Origin: Gammaproteobacteria bacterium
Lineage (GTDB): Bacteria > Pseudomonadota > Gammaproteobacteria > Xanthomonadales > Xanthomonadaceae
Length of the DNA stretch: 8,692 bases
NCBI GenBank assembly: GCA_026398715.1
Contig: JAPLSI010000137.1
Location: 1 to 8,692 of the forward strand
Direction of reading: 5' to 3'
The position numbers and the translations under genes are program-made. Shown here piece after piece: positions 1 to 8,692 of the stretch; position 1 is the first letter of the stretch, and every line of letters begins with the position of its first letter. The notes under the pieces were generated by a model. The model saw only the letters and a list, made by a program, of their open reading frames with translations. It searched no databases and was not told the origin of the DNA.

Positions 1-350
1 GCTGGAATTCGCCTGCGCTCGCGCCGTGGCTGGAACACTCGATTGATCACGCCAGCCAGGAATTCTACGGTGCCCCGGCGATGTACATGGGCGAAGGCGG
101 CACGATTCCCTTCATGGGCATGCTCGGCGAAAAATTCCCGGGTGCGCAGTTCATGATCACCGGCGTGCTCGGCCCGCACTCGAATGCGCACGGCCCGAAT
201 GAATTCCTGCACATTCCCACCGGCAAGCGCGTGACTTCGGTGGTCGCGCGGGTCATCGCCGATCACTACCAGGCCAGCGAGAAGGGCCTGACGCGCGGCG
301 TCGGCGTGGCCGCCGGCGAGTCCAACTTCGGCGACCACGGCTGCTGCTGA
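1..350 (+). CDS. M20-family zinc metallopeptidase (dipeptidase-like), C-terminal part
   Basis: The frame is open from the left edge (first full codon at base 3) to a TGA at 348-350, giving the last 115 residues; the start lies outside the window. The segment GEGGTIPF, followed by a stretch ending in LGPHSNAHGPNEFLHI, is typical of the C-terminal catalytic part of M20/M25/M40 metallopeptidases. In that family the His of the SNAHGPNE segment is a conserved active-site or zinc-site residue. The likely role is hydrolysis of dipeptides or other small peptides, but substrate and location cannot be judged without the N-terminus. The protein ends in GDHGCC, an unusual double-cysteine terminus. It runs convergently to the sulfate genes and is probably not functionally linked to them. 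The family call is firm; the specific enzyme is not. Confidence 0.85.
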   Translation, partial: WNSPALAPWLEHSIDHASQEFYGAPAMYMGEGGTIPFMGMLGEKFPGAQFMITGVLGPHSNAHGPNEFLHIPTGKRVTSVVARVIADHYQASEKGLTRGVGVAAGESNFGDHGCC

Positions 351-366
351 GCGAAGCTTGCTGCCA

Positions 367-393
367 GGCGACGGCTGCAGGTCAGCCGCCGCC
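367..393. terminator. GC-rich hairpin between convergent genes, possible bidirectional terminator
   Basis: Bases 367-377 pair with 383-393 around a 5-base loop (caggt): 10 of 11 positions pair, with one A-C mismatch at 371/389. It sits 16 bases after the peptidase stop and 9 bases after the stop of the APS kinase frame, exactly in the 52-bp convergent gap. No T tract follows on either strand, so it is not a classical Rho-independent terminator. A role in termination or 3'-end protection is inferred from position and stem strength. Confidence 0.45.
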
Positions 394-402
394 GAACACG
401 GA

Positions 403-990
403 TCAGCGCAGCGCGGCCTCGACGACTTGTTCGGCGAGGCGCTCGGCAGGCAACCGGGTCGTATCGAGCACCAGTTCGGCAGCTTCGGGGATTTCATACG
501 GTGAAGTGATGCCCGTGAAATTCGGAATCTCGCCGGCTCGCGCCTTGGCATAGAGACCCTTCACATCGCGCTGCTCGGCGTCGGCCAGCGGCGTGTCCAC
601 GAACACTTCGATGAACTCGCCGGGCGCAAACATCGCACGCGCCATGCGTCGCTCGCTGCGGAAGGGCGAGATGAAGGACACCAGCACGATCAGCCCCGCA
701 TCCACCATCAGCTTGGCGACCTCGGCGACACGCCGGATGTTCTCGACGCGATCTTCGTCGCTGAAACCCAGGTCGCGGCTCAGGCCGTGGCGGATGTTGT
801 CGCCGTCCAGCAGGTAGGTGTGATGGCCGCTGGCCAGCAGGCGCTTCTCGACCAGGTTGGCGATGGTGGACTTGCCCGAACCCGACAGTCCGGTGAACCA
901 CAGGCAGCGCGGCGACTGGCCCTTGATGGCGGCACGGGCCTGCTGGTCCACGTCCAGCGCCTGCCAATGCACGTTGGCGGCGCGACGCAA
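403..990 (-). CDS. cysC: APS kinase (adenylylsulfate kinase), C-terminal half of a broken cysNC fusion
   Basis: This frame encodes a complete APS kinase domain, which phosphorylates APS to PAPS with ATP. Counting from the TTG at 988-990, the P-loop GLSGSGKST is at residues 34-42, DGDNIRHGL at 62-70, RVENIRR at 81-87, SFISPFR with the expected active-site Ser at 105-111, and [18 protein letters not shown] further on. The frame is open upstream only to a TGA at 1030-1032. The codons before the TTG ([12 protein letters not shown]) match the linker at the end of a CysN domain, so this half was once read through from cysN. It is now in a different frame. The TTG has no visible Shine-Dalgarno sequence and no better start exists ahead of the P-loop, so independent translation is doubtful. 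The kinase residues look intact; expression is what appears lost. The domain call is very secure, the start is not. Confidence 0.85.
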   Translation of the reverse strand: MRRAANVHWQALDVDQQARAAIKGQSPRCLWFTGLSGSGKSTIANLVEKRLLASGHHTYLLDGDNIRHGLSRDLGFSDEDRVENIRRVAEVAKLMVDAGLIVLVSFISPFRSERRMARAMFAPGEFIEVFVDTPLADAEQRDVKGLYAKARAGEIPNFTGITSPYEIPEAAELVLDTTRLPAERLAEQVVEAALR

Positions 991-2207
991 TGCGAAATCG
1001 AGCGTGCCGCAGGCGACGGTGGCGCCACTTCATTCAGCGCCAGGCGCTTGGCGGCGATGTGTTCCTGCGTGTTTACGTCGGCCTTGTACTTGATTTCGGT
1101 GATCTGCGCGGAGACCGTGCGCGCACCGGCCTTCAGCCAGTAGCTGCGGCCTGGCAGCATCGGCTCGTCGCCCATCCACAGCAGGTGCGCGGCAAACTGG
1201 TCGGACACCGGCGGCGGCGAGGCGGCCGCGGCCAGGATGTCGCCGCGACTGACATCGATCTCGTCGGCCAGGGTCAGCAGGATCGACTGTCCTTCGCTGG
1301 CAACCGACAGCGGTTCGCTGCCCAGCATCAGGGACGTCACGCGCGAGCGCCGACCCGAACTGGTGCTCACCAGCTCGTCGCCTACCCTCACCTCGCCTGC
1401 CGCCACTTGCCCGGTGAAGCCGCGGAAGTCCTGGGACGGTCGGCACACCCATTGCACCGGCATGCGGAAGGACAGCGCCGGCCGACTGGCATCGGCGTCC
1501 ATGTCCACGCTTTCCAGATGCTCGAGCAGGGCCAGTCCCGTGAACCACGGCATCGCCGTCGAGCGCGACATGACGTTGTCGCCCACCAGGCCGGACAAGG
1601 GAATGGCCGTAACGCTCGCGATGCCCAGCGAGGCCGCAAGCACCTGGTAGTCCGCGACGATCCGGTCGAACACCGACTGCGAATAATCCACGAGGTCCAT
1701 CTTGTTGACGGCCAGCACGACCTGCCGGATACCGAACAATGCGGCGATGTAGATACCGAACAATGCGGCGATGTAGCTGTGCCGGCGGGTCTGCGTCAGC
1801 AGGCCCTTGCGCGCGTCCACCAGCACGACTGCGAGGTCGGCGGTTGAGGCGCCAGTGGCCATGTTGCGAGTGTATTGCTCATGTCCCGGGCAATCGGCAA
1901 CGATGAAGCTGCGTCGGTCGGTGCTGAAGTACCGGTAGGCGACATCGATGGTGATGCCTTGTTCGCGCTCGGCGTCCAGGCCGTCGAGCAACAGCGCGTA
2001 ATCGACCGCCGCGCCCTGCGTGCCATGGCGACGGCTGTCGCGCTCCAGCGCCGACAACTGGTCGTCGAACAGGTTGCGGCTTTCGTACAGCAGGCGGCCG
2101 ATCAACGTGCTCTTGCCGTCGTCCACGCTGCCGCAGGTGATGAAGCGCAGGCGCGGCTTGGCTTCGTGGCGCTTGAGGTAGGCGGCGATGTCTGCGCTGT
2201 CGGCCAT
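780..2207 (-). CDS. cysN: Sulfate adenylyltransferase large (GTPase) subunit CysN, frameshifted at its C-terminal end
   Basis: CysN is the GTPase that drives ATP sulfurylase (with CysD) to make APS from sulfate and ATP in the cytoplasm. The ATG at 2205-2207 shares one base with the cysD stop and has a strong upstream AGGAGGG. Translation-factor GTPase motifs are all present: G1 GSVDDGKS at residues 26-33, G2 around REQGITID (81-88), G3 DCPGH at 105-109 and G4 NKMD at 168-171. Domains 2 and 3 follow up to LALNEVA, ending at residue 395 (base 1023). The next 80 residues are a Pro/Arg/Cys-rich out-of-frame read of cysC, ending at 780. Compared with E. coli CysN as I recall it, about 32 residues of the last beta-barrel are missing. 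An 8-residue repeat (YIAALFGI twice, residues 145-160) interrupts the GTPase domain between G3 and G4. Gene identity is certain; whether the product works is doubtful. Confidence 0.88.
   Translation of the reverse strand: MADSADIAAYLKRHEAKPRLRFITCGSVDDGKSTLIGRLLYESRNLFDDQLSALERDSRRHGTQGAAVDYALLLDGLDAEREQGITIDVAYRYFSTDRRSFIVADCPGHEQYTRNMATGASTADLAVVLVDARKGLLTQTRRHSYIAALFGIYIAALFGIRQVVLAVNKMDLVDYSQSVFDRIVADYQVLAASLGIASVTAIPLSGLVGDNVMSRSTAMPWFTGLALLEHLESVDMDADASRPALSFRMPVQWVCRPSQDFRGFTGQVAAGEVRVGDELVSTSSGRRSRVTSLMLGSEPLSVASEGQSILLTLADEIDVSRGDILAAAASPPPVSDQFAAHLLWMGDEPMLPGRSYWLKAGARTVSAQITEIKYKADVNTQEHIAAKRLALNEVAPPSPAARSISHCVAPPTCIGRRWTWTSRPVPPSRASRRAACGSPDCRVRASPPSPTWSRSACWPAAITPTCWTATTSATA
1018..1032 (-). 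other. Deletion/frameshift junction separating the cysN and cysC frames
   Basis: On the coding strand the cysN frame reads LNEVA up to base 1023. The linker [14 protein letters not shown] begins at once in another frame, using base 1023 again as a first codon position. In fused CysNC proteins roughly 32 residues (the segment containing the DRP..FDPY and GxFIVIDR region) lie between these two sequences. The net loss is therefore close to 97 bp, a length of the form 3n+1, which explains the frame change. In the cysC frame a TGA at 1030-1032 closes the upstream side. The exact deletion size depends on an alignment I did by memory. Confidence 0.75.
1728..1776 (-). repeat. Perfect 24-bp tandem duplication inside cysN
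   Basis: Bases 1729-1752 and 1753-1776 are identical 24-mers, and the period extends one base further left to 1728. The duplication is in frame and doubles the peptide YIAALFGI (CysN residues 145-152 and 153-160). CysN proteins I recall have a single copy (RRHSFIAALLGIR-type), so one unit is an insertion. It lengthens the helix between the G3 motif and the strand leading to NKMD. Confidence 0.97.
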
Positions 2208-3115
2208 CAGAAATAGCCCTCCTGCTTTTTCTTTTCCATCGACGCCGACGGGTCGGCATCGATCAAACGACCTTGCCGTTCCGAGGTGCGCGCCACCAGC
2301 ATCTCGCCGATGATCTTCTCCAGCGTATCGGCCTCGGATTCGAAGCCACCGGTCAGCGGATAGCAGCCCAGCGTGCGGAAGCGTACTTTGCGCAGCATCG
2401 GGGTTTCGCCCGGCTCCAGCGGGAAACGGTCGTCGTCCACCATGATCAATCCGCCGTCCCGCGCGACAACCGGACGGTCCTTGGCGAAATACAGCGGCAC
2501 GACCTCGATCTTCTCGCGATAGATATAGAGCCAGATGTCGAGCTCGGTCCAGTTGGACAAGGGAAAGACGCGAACGCTTTCACCGGCATGGATGCGCGTG
2601 TTGTAGAGGTTCCACAATTCCGGGCGCTGGGTCTTGGGGTCCCAGCGATGTTGCGCGTTGCGGAACGAGAACACGCGTTCCTTGGCCCGGGACTTTTCCT
2701 CGTCGCGGCGCGCGCCGCCGATGGCTGCATCGTAGCCGCCGGCATCCAGCGCCTGCTTCAGCGCCTGGGTCTTCATGATGTCGGTGTGCACGGTCGCGCC
2801 GTGGCTGATTGGATTAACCCCGGCGCGCACGCCGTCGAGGTTGATGTGCACGCGCAGGTCCAGGCCTTCGGCCGCCACCTGGTCGCGGAAGGCGATCATC
2901 TCGCGGAATTTCCAGGTCGTGTCCACGTGCAGCAGGGGGATCGGCGGAAGGGCGGGATGGAAGGCCTTCTTCAGCAGGTGCAGCAGCACGGTGCTGTCCT
3001 TGCCGATCGAATACAGCATGACCGGGTTGCGGAACTCGGCCGCCACTTCGCGCAGGATGTGCAGGCTTTCCGCTTCGAGGCGGTCGAGGTGCGACAGGGG
3101 CGGGGCGACGCGCAT
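2207..3115 (-). CDS. cysD: Sulfate adenylyltransferase subunit 2 (CysD)
   Basis: CysD is the catalytic small subunit of ATP sulfurylase: it forms adenosine 5'-phosphosulfate from ATP and sulfate, coupled to GTP hydrolysis by CysN. The 302-residue length is normal for the family. The N-terminus [20 protein letters not shown] is followed by the PP-loop SIGKDST at 36-42, [13 protein letters not shown] at 61-73, a basic segment [20 protein letters not shown], and the usual C-terminal [12 protein letters not shown] and KKKQEGYF. The ATG at 3113-3115 gives the expected N-terminus; only a weak GAG lies upstream. It is the first gene of the sulfate block. Its TGA shares a base with the cysN ATG, indicating translational coupling. 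Unlike cysN, it shows no damage. Confidence 0.96.
   Translation of the reverse strand: MRVAPPLSHLDRLEAESLHILREVAAEFRNPVMLYSIGKDSTVLLHLLKKAFHPALPPIPLLHVDTTWKFREMIAFRDQVAAEGLDLRVHINLDGVRAGVNPISHGATVHTDIMKTQALKQALDAGGYDAAIGGARRDEEKSRAKERVFSFRNAQHRWDPKTQRPELWNLYNTRIHAGESVRVFPLSNWTELDIWLYIYREKIEVVPLYFAKDRPVVARDGGLIMVDDDRFPLEPGETPMLRKVRFRTLGCYPLTGGFESEADTLEKIIGEMLVARTSERQGRLIDADPSASMEKKKQEGYF
2217..2223 (-). promoter_or_regulatory. Strong Shine-Dalgarno site for cysN inside the cysD end
   Basis: The coding strand reads AGGAGGG with 9 bases before the cysN ATG (2205-2207). It lies within the last codons of cysD, which supports the chosen cysN start and coupled translation of the two subunits. Confidence 0.75.
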
Positions 3116-3151
3116 GGACTCAGGCAGACCTGCGGATGAACCGGAGCCTGC

Positions 3152-3157
3152 ATTCTA
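3152..3157 (-). promoter_or_regulatory. Candidate -10 box for the cysDN(C) promoter
   Basis: The 162-bp gap 3116-3277 between the epimerase and cysD contains TAGAAT on the minus strand, five of six matches to the sigma-70 -10 consensus. It would place transcription start about 30 bases before the cysD ATG. The -35 position 17 bases upstream (ATGGCC) matches poorly, so an activator of the CysB type may be needed; no operator is recognisable. Nothing else coding is visible in this gap. Confidence 0.4.
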
Positions 3158-3238
3158 GCCGACACACGGCCCGAGGCCATCCGGACCGGGCCGGGATCAT
3201 GCGCCACGACCCTTTCGAGTCGTCATTTGCTTATGCGC

Positions 3239-3263
3239 CGCAGGCATTTGCCATGTGCCTGCG
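3239..3263 (-). terminator. Inverted repeat just after the epimerase gene, possible terminator
   Basis: Bases 3239-3246 (CGCAGGCA) pair perfectly with 3256-3263 (TGCCTGCG) around a 9-base loop. The structure begins 14 bases past the epimerase TAG and precedes the cysD promoter candidate. No T tract follows, so intrinsic termination would be weak. It could separate the sugar operon from the sulfate genes or stabilise the mRNA end. Confidence 0.35.
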
Positions 3264-3277
3264 AACCGATGGCTGGC

Positions 3278-4282
3278 CTATCGGTAGTAGCCGCGATACC
3301 ACTCGACGAAATTGCGCACGCCCTCTTCCACCGACACCTTGGGCCGGTAGTCCACGGCCCGGATCAGCTCGGACACATCGGCCTCGGTATCGGGCACGTC
3401 GCCGGCCTGCAGGGGCAGCATTTCCATGTTGGCCTTGCTGCCCAGGCAATCCTCCAGCACTTCGATGTAACGCAGCAATTCGACCGGTTGTTCGTTGCCG
3501 ATGTTGTAGATGCGGTACGGGACGTTGCTGCTGGCCGGGTCTGGCGCGGCGCCTTGCCAGTCTGGATTGGCGGTGGGAATGACGTCCAGCGTGCGGATCA
3601 CGCCTTCGACGATGTCGTCGATGTAGGTGAAGCTGCGCTTGTGCCGGCCGTGGTTGAAGACCTTGATCGGCTCGCCCGCCAGGATCGCCTTGGTGAACAG
3701 GAACAAGGCCATGTCGGGCCGACCCCAGGGGCCGTACACGGTGAAGAACCTCAGGCCGGAACTCGGGATGCCGTAGAGGTGCGCGTAGCTGTGCGCCATC
3801 ATCTCGTTGGCTTTCTTGGTCGCCGCGTACAGCGTCAGCGGATGCTCGGTGGACTGGTGTTCTGAAAACGGCATGCGCGTGTTAGCGCCATAGACCGAAC
3901 TGGTGGACGCAAACACCAGGTGTTCCACCGCATGGTGGCGGCAGCCTTCCAACACGTGCAGGAAGCCGGTGACATTGCTGCTGACATAGACGTGCGGGTT
4001 CTGCGCGGCATAGCGCACACCGGCCTGCGCGGCCAGGTGCACCACCCGCTGCGGCTGGTGCGTGGCGAACACGGCTTCCACCGCCGCGCGGTCGGCCAGG
4101 TCGGCGTGGATGTGGGTGTAGTTGGGATGGTCTGCGAACCGGGCCAGTCGCGCCTTCTTGATGCCGACGTCGTAGTAGTCGCTGAGGTTGTCGAAGCCGA
4201 TCACCTCGTCGCCACGCTCGAGCAGCCGGATCGCCACGTGCGATCCGATGAATCCGGCAGTACCCGTCACCAGGACGCGCAT
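3278..4282 (-). CDS. NAD-dependent epimerase, UDP-glucuronate 4-epimerase-like
   Basis: This is a 334-residue extended short-chain dehydrogenase/reductase. The Rossmann glycine motif GTAGFIG is at 7-13, FDNLSDYYD at 30-38, [11 protein letters not shown] at 82-92, the catalytic STSSVYG near 126-132 and the YxxxK pair Y152/K156. The DNLSDYYD segment and the AQAGVRY segment are typical of the UDP-glucuronate 4-epimerase group (LpsL, CapI and WcvA types), which interconverts UDP-GlcA and UDP-GalA. TviC and WbpP epimerases differ in these places. The ATG at 4280-4282 follows the dehydrogenase stop by 3 bases, with GGGAGG placed 9 bases upstream, so the two are co-translated. It probably epimerises at C4 the uronic acid made by the upstream enzyme. 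Whether it accepts an N-acetylated substrate cannot be told from sequence. Confidence 0.9.
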   Translation of the reverse strand: MRVLVTGTAGFIGSHVAIRLLERGDEVIGFDNLSDYYDVGIKKARLARFADHPNYTHIHADLADRAAVEAVFATHQPQRVVHLAAQAGVRYAAQNPHVYVSSNVTGFLHVLEGCRHHAVEHLVFASTSSVYGANTRMPFSEHQSTEHPLTLYAATKKANEMMAHSYAHLYGIPSSGLRFFTVYGPWGRPDMALFLFTKAILAGEPIKVFNHGRHKRSFTYIDDIVEGVIRTLDVIPTANPDWQGAAPDPASSNVPYRIYNIGNEQPVELLRYIEVLEDCLGSKANMEMLPLQAGDVPDTEADVSELIRAVDYRPKVSVEEGVRNFVEWYRGYYR

Positions 4283-4285
4283 CGG

Positions 4286-5572
4286 TCAGAGCCTCCCGTC
4301 GACGTCTGCCAGCGGCAGCACGTATTTCACGTCATAGAGAACGGCATCGGGCTTGCCCAGCAGGCGCAGGCCGGCACTGCCGAGTTCGGCGAACTGTCGG
4401 TGGCCGACCGCGATGATGATGGCGTCGTAAGTGCCCGGCTGCGGCTGCGCGATCGGCTCGATTCCGTATTCGGCGCGCGCCTCCTCCGCATCCACCCACG
4501 GGTCGAACACGTCCACCTGCGCGTGGTATTCACGCAGTTCGCGCACGATGTCCACTACCCGCGTGTTGCGCAGGTCCGGGCAATTTTCCTTGAAGGCCAG
4601 GCCCAGCACCAGCACGCGCGCACCGACGATGTTGATGCGCCGCTGCGCCATCAGCCGCAGCACCTGCCCGGCGACGAAGCTGCCCATGCCGTCGTTGATG
4701 CGACGCCCGGCCAGGATCACTTCCGGGTGGTAGCCCAGCTCCTGCGCCTTGTGCGTCAGGTAATACGGATCGACCCCGATGCAATGGCCGCCGACCAGCC
4801 CGGGCCGGAACGGCAGGAAATTCCACTTGGTGCCCGCCGCCTGCAGTACTTCCAGCGTGTCGATGTCCAGCTTGTTGAAGATCAGCGCGAGTTCGTTCAC
4901 CAGCGCGATGTTGACGTCGCGCTGCGTGTTCTCGATGACCTTCGCCGCTTCGGCAACCTTGATGGAACTGGCCTTGTGCGTGCCGGCGGTGATGATGGAG
5001 GCATACAGCGCGTCCACGAACGAAGCGACCTCGGGCGTCGAACCGGAAGTAACCTTGAGGATGGTCGTCAGCCGGTGTTCCTTGTCACCTGGATTGATTC
5101 GCTCGGGACTGTAGCCTGCGAAGAAATCCTCGTTGAAGCGCAAGCCGGAAATCCGCTCCAGGATGGGCACGCAGACTTCCTCGGTGCAACCGGGATAGAC
5201 CGTGGATTCGTAGACGACCGTATCGCCGGGCTTGAGCACGCGCGCGATGGTTTCGCTCGCCGTTACCAACGGCCGCAGGTCCGGGCGCTTGGCTGCATCG
5301 ATGGGCGTGGGAACGGTAACGATGAAGACGTTGCAGCTGCGCAGGTCGTCCGGATTGGTGCTCAGGGTCAACTGCCTGCTGTCGGCAAGTTCTGTGGATG
5401 AAACCTCGCAGGTGCTGTCCCTGCCCTCGCGCAGCGCGGCGACGCGCGCCTCGTGCACGTCGAAGCCCAGCGTGTCGAACTTGCGGCCGAATTCCACGGC
5501 CAGCGGCAGCCCGACGTAGCCCAGCCCGACGATGCCGATCCTTGCCTTTGCCAGTGTGGGCGTCGCAGCCAT
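4286..5572 (-). CDS. UDP-N-acetylhexosamine 6-dehydrogenase, WbpO/TviB type
   Basis: This 428-residue member of the UDP-glucose/GDP-mannose dehydrogenase family oxidises the C6 of a UDP-sugar to a uronic acid with two NAD+. The NAD-binding motif GLGYVG is at 16-21, VPTPID at 87-92, [12 protein letters not shown] at 121-132, [12 protein letters not shown] at 153-164, and K206 in the [17 protein letters not shown] segment. [11 protein letters not shown] carries the catalytic Cys at 264. [11 protein letters not shown] and [14 protein letters not shown] are characteristic of the subgroup containing TviB and WbpO, which act on UDP-GlcNAc or UDP-GalNAc. The ATG at 5570-5572 is 35 bases after the manC stop, with no terminator between them. 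It is the middle gene of the three-gene sugar operon. The family is certain; the exact sugar is inferred. Confidence 0.92.
   Translation of the reverse strand: MAATPTLAKARIGIVGLGYVGLPLAVEFGRKFDTLGFDVHEARVAALREGRDSTCEVSSTELADSRQLTLSTNPDDLRSCNVFIVTVPTPIDAAKRPDLRPLVTASETIARVLKPGDTVVYESTVYPGCTEEVCVPILERISGLRFNEDFFAGYSPERINPGDKEHRLTTILKVTSGSTPEVASFVDALYASIITAGTHKASSIKVAEAAKVIENTQRDVNIALVNELALIFNKLDIDTLEVLQAAGTKWNFLPFRPGLVGGHCIGVDPYYLTHKAQELGYHPEVILAGRRINDGMGSFVAGQVLRLMAQRRINIVGARVLVLGLAFKENCPDLRNTRVVDIVRELREYHAQVDVFDPWVDAEEARAEYGIEPIAQPQPGTYDAIIIAVGHRQFAELGSAGLRLLGKPDAVLYDVKYVLPLADVDGRL
4292..4297 (-). promoter_or_regulatory. Shine-Dalgarno site for the epimerase gene
   Basis: GGGAGG on the minus strand ends 9 bases before the ATG at 4280-4282 and lies inside the dehydrogenase tail. 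It supports that start and coupling of the two enzymes. Confidence 0.65.
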
Positions 5573-5607
5573 GCGTCCTGGATTCCTTGGTGGTTGTCTT
5601 TCAGCGG

Positions 5608-7023
5608 TCAGCCGGCGTTGCGGCCGTAAACATCCTCGAAGCGGACGATGTCGTCCTCGCCGAGGTAGCCGCCCGACTGCACTTCGATCAGTTCGAGCGC
5701 CTGCTTGCCGGGATTTTCCAGGCGATGCTTGCTGCCCAGCGGAATGTAGGTGCTTTCGTTTTCACCCAGCAGGAAGACTTTTTCGCCGCAGGTCACGCGC
5801 GCCGTGCCCTTCACCACGATCCAGTGCTCGGCGCGGTGGTGGTGCATCTGCAGGCTGAGGCTGGCGCCTGGTTTGACAATGATCCGCTTCACCTGGAAAC
5901 GATCGCCGCTGTCGATGCCATCGTAGCTGCCCCAGGGGCGATAGACCTTGCGGTGCCAGGTCGCCTGCGGACGCTTGTCGCGCTTGAGCGCGGCCACGAT
6001 TTCCTTGACGTCCTGCACCCGGTCCTTGTGCGCGATCAGCAGCGCATCGTCGGTATCCACGGCAACGATGTCGGTCAGGCCGATCAATGCGACCAGGCGC
6101 TTGTCGCTGATGGCCAGCGTGTTGCGGCAATCGCGGGCTATCACGTCGCCGCGGTGGGCATTGCCGTTGCCGTCCTGTTCGACCACCGACCACAGTGCCG
6201 ACCACGACCCCACGTCGTTCCAGCCGACATCGATCGGAATGATCTGGGCGCGGTCGGTCTTCTCCATCACCGCATAGTCGATGGAATCGGACGGGCAGGC
6301 TGAAAAACTGGCCTTGTCCAGGCGCAGGAAATCGGCATCCACGGTCGCCTTGTCCAGCGCTTCGCGCGCCAGTTCGACCATGCGCGGCTGGTTCTTGCCC
6401 AGCTCCTCGAGGTAGCGCGAGGCAAGGAAGGCGAACATGCCGCTGTTCCAGAAATATTCGCCGCTGGCCACATAGGCTTCAGCGGTTGCCTGGTCGGGTT
6501 TTTCGACGAAGCGCAAAACATCGCGCACGCCCTCGCCTGGCGCGGCATTGATATAGCCGTAGCCGGTTTCCGGCGCCGTGGGGACGATGCCGAAGGTAAC
6601 CAGGTAACCGGCCTTGGCCGACTCCATGGCGACCAGCACGGCGGCGCGGAATGCATTCTCGTCCGCAATCACGTGGTCGGACGGAAGCACCAGCAGCACC
6701 GGGTCTTGTCCGCCCTGCATGGCGCGGACGGCAGCCACGGCGATGGCGGGAGCCGTGTTGCGGCCGACCGGCTCCAGGATCAGCGCCGACGGCGTGGCGC
6801 CGACCTGGCGCAACTGCTCGGCGACCATGAACCGGTGTTCTTCATTGGCAACCACCAGCGGCGCATCGGCGCCCGGCAGGCCGCGCAAGCGCAGCCAGGT
6901 GGACTGCAGCAGGGAATTCTCGCCCAGCAGCGGCAGGAACTGCTTGGGATGCGACTCGCGGGACAAGGGCCAGAGGCGCGTGCCGGAGCCGCCGGAAAGG
7001 ATGACGGGAATCAGCGGAGACAT
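5608..7023 (-). CDS. manC: Mannose-1-phosphate guanylyltransferase / mannose-6-phosphate isomerase (bifunctional)
   Basis: The enzyme belongs to the XanB/AlgA/ManC type II phosphomannose isomerase group. It converts fructose-6-P to mannose-6-P and mannose-1-P plus GTP to GDP-mannose, a cytoplasmic precursor for exopolysaccharide and lipopolysaccharide. Counting from the ATG at 7021-7023 it has 471 residues, the usual length. The nucleotidyltransferase signature [12 protein letters not shown] is at 11-22, LPSDHV near 114, FVEKPD at 172-177 and GWNDVGSW near 267. A C-terminal cupin isomerase domain carries [10 protein letters not shown] at 392-401. The frame extends five codons further to a TTG at 7038, but the ATG gives the family's normal N-terminus ([12 protein letters not shown]). 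Neither start has a clear Shine-Dalgarno sequence. It is the first gene of the operon with the dehydrogenase and epimerase, and divergent from amgK. Confidence 0.95.
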   Translation of the reverse strand: MSPLIPVILSGGSGTRLWPLSRESHPKQFLPLLGENSLLQSTWLRLRGLPGADAPLVVANEEHRFMVAEQLRQVGATPSALILEPVGRNTAPAIAVAAVRAMQGGQDPVLLVLPSDHVIADENAFRAAVLVAMESAKAGYLVTFGIVPTAPETGYGYINAAPGEGVRDVLRFVEKPDQATAEAYVASGEYFWNSGMFAFLASRYLEELGKNQPRMVELAREALDKATVDADFLRLDKASFSACPSDSIDYAVMEKTDRAQIIPIDVGWNDVGSWSALWSVVEQDGNGNAHRGDVIARDCRNTLAISDKRLVALIGLTDIVAVDTDDALLIAHKDRVQDVKEIVAALKRDKRPQATWHRKVYRPWGSYDGIDSGDRFQVKRIIVKPGASLSLQMHHHRAEHWIVVKGTARVTCGEKVFLLGENESTYIPLGSKHRLENPGKQALELIEVQSGGYLGEDDIVRFEDVYGRNAG

Positions 7024-7072
7024 GGAATACCGGGGCAAAAGTGGTCATACATCTTGCCACGGACCCGGCGCC

Positions 7073-7103
7073 TTGGCGCGCGCGGCCGGGCTTCAGTCAT
7101 ACT
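7073..7103 (+). promoter_or_regulatory. Weak candidate promoter for amgK-murU in the divergent region
   Basis: The region 7024-7130 separates the divergent manC and amgK starts. On the + strand TTGGCG (7073-7078) and CATACT (7098-7103) could act as -35 and -10 boxes with a 19-base spacer, slightly longer than usual, giving a leader of about 20 bases. A short inverted repeat, GCGCC-TT-GGCGC (7068-7079), overlaps the -35. I found no convincing promoter for manC on the minus strand. Confidence 0.22.
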
Positions 7104-7130
7104 TCGCCCGTCCCCTGAACGACCGAACCC

Positions 7131-8692
<1,562 letters not shown>

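Noticed and set aside
1018..1040. Programmed ribosomal frameshift joining cysN to cysC
   Set aside because: No slippery heptamer is visible, and conserved protein sequence is missing at the junction, which fits a deletion and not recoding.
990..1847. A 285-codon open frame on the + strand
   Set aside because: It is antisense to cysN, low in recognisable motifs and rich in Arg/His/Gln, as expected for a mirror frame.
2273..3139. A 288-codon open frame on the + strand
   Set aside because: It is fully antisense to cysD, which has clear family motifs, and it has none of its own.
3187..3225. Small GC inverted repeats between the epimerase and cysD (such as around CGACCCTTTCGAGTCG)
   Set aside because: The stems are short or mismatched and are expected by chance at this GC content; I list only the stronger hairpin at 3239-3263.
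3920..5401. A 493-codon open frame on the + strand
   Set aside because: It lies antisense to the epimerase and dehydrogenase genes and matches no family I know. Its His/Gln/Arg/Val-rich composition is the usual mirror of GC-rich coding sequence.
5398..6303. A 301-codon open frame on the + strand
   Set aside because: It is antisense to the dehydrogenase start and the manC end, with no motifs.
7024..7038. TTG start for manC five codons upstream
   Set aside because: The ATG at 7021-7023 gives the standard N-terminus of the family; the extra codons are not conserved as far as I recall and have no ribosome site.

Overview
The window is a chromosomal segment of a high-GC gammaproteobacterium. The encoded proteins look most like those of the Xanthomonadales (Xanthomonas/Lysobacter/Rhodanobacter relatives), judged from remembered family sequences and not from a search. 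There are no RNA genes, insertion sequences, CRISPR arrays or phage genes. Gene density is near complete.

Layout: (1) 1-350, + strand: the last 115 codons of an M20-family zinc peptidase. It converges on the sulfate genes across a 52-bp gap that holds a strong GC hairpin. (2) 403-3115, - strand: cysD, cysN and cysC, the sulfate-activation genes (ATP sulfurylase small and large subunits, APS kinase). cysD ends on the cysN start (TGATG). cysN and cysC are the two halves of what is normally one fused cysNC gene. Here an internal deletion of about 100 bp removes the end of the CysN domain and shifts the frame, so the APS kinase half is cut off from its start. cysN also carries a perfect 24-bp tandem duplication in its GTPase domain. 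(3) 3278-7023, - strand: a sugar-nucleotide operon. Its order is a bifunctional mannose-1-phosphate guanylyltransferase/mannose-6-phosphate isomerase, a WbpO/TviB-type UDP-sugar 6-dehydrogenase, and a UDP-glucuronate-4-epimerase-like enzyme. (4) 7131-8692, + strand, divergent: amgK and murU (3' end cut by the window), which recycle peptidoglycan sugar to UDP-MurNAc.

The genes share a theme of activated precursors. ManC supplies GDP-mannose, the dehydrogenase and epimerase supply UDP-uronic acids for exopolysaccharide, capsule or O-antigen, and AmgK/MurU return MurNAc to wall synthesis. CysDNC would make APS and PAPS, for sulfate reduction or possibly for sulfating a glycan. No glycosyltransferase, sulfotransferase or PAPS reductase lies in the window, so the end use is open.

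I see no clearly new biological system. The main point of interest is the doubly altered cysNC gene, which is either a sulfate-activation pathway in decay or an assembly error.
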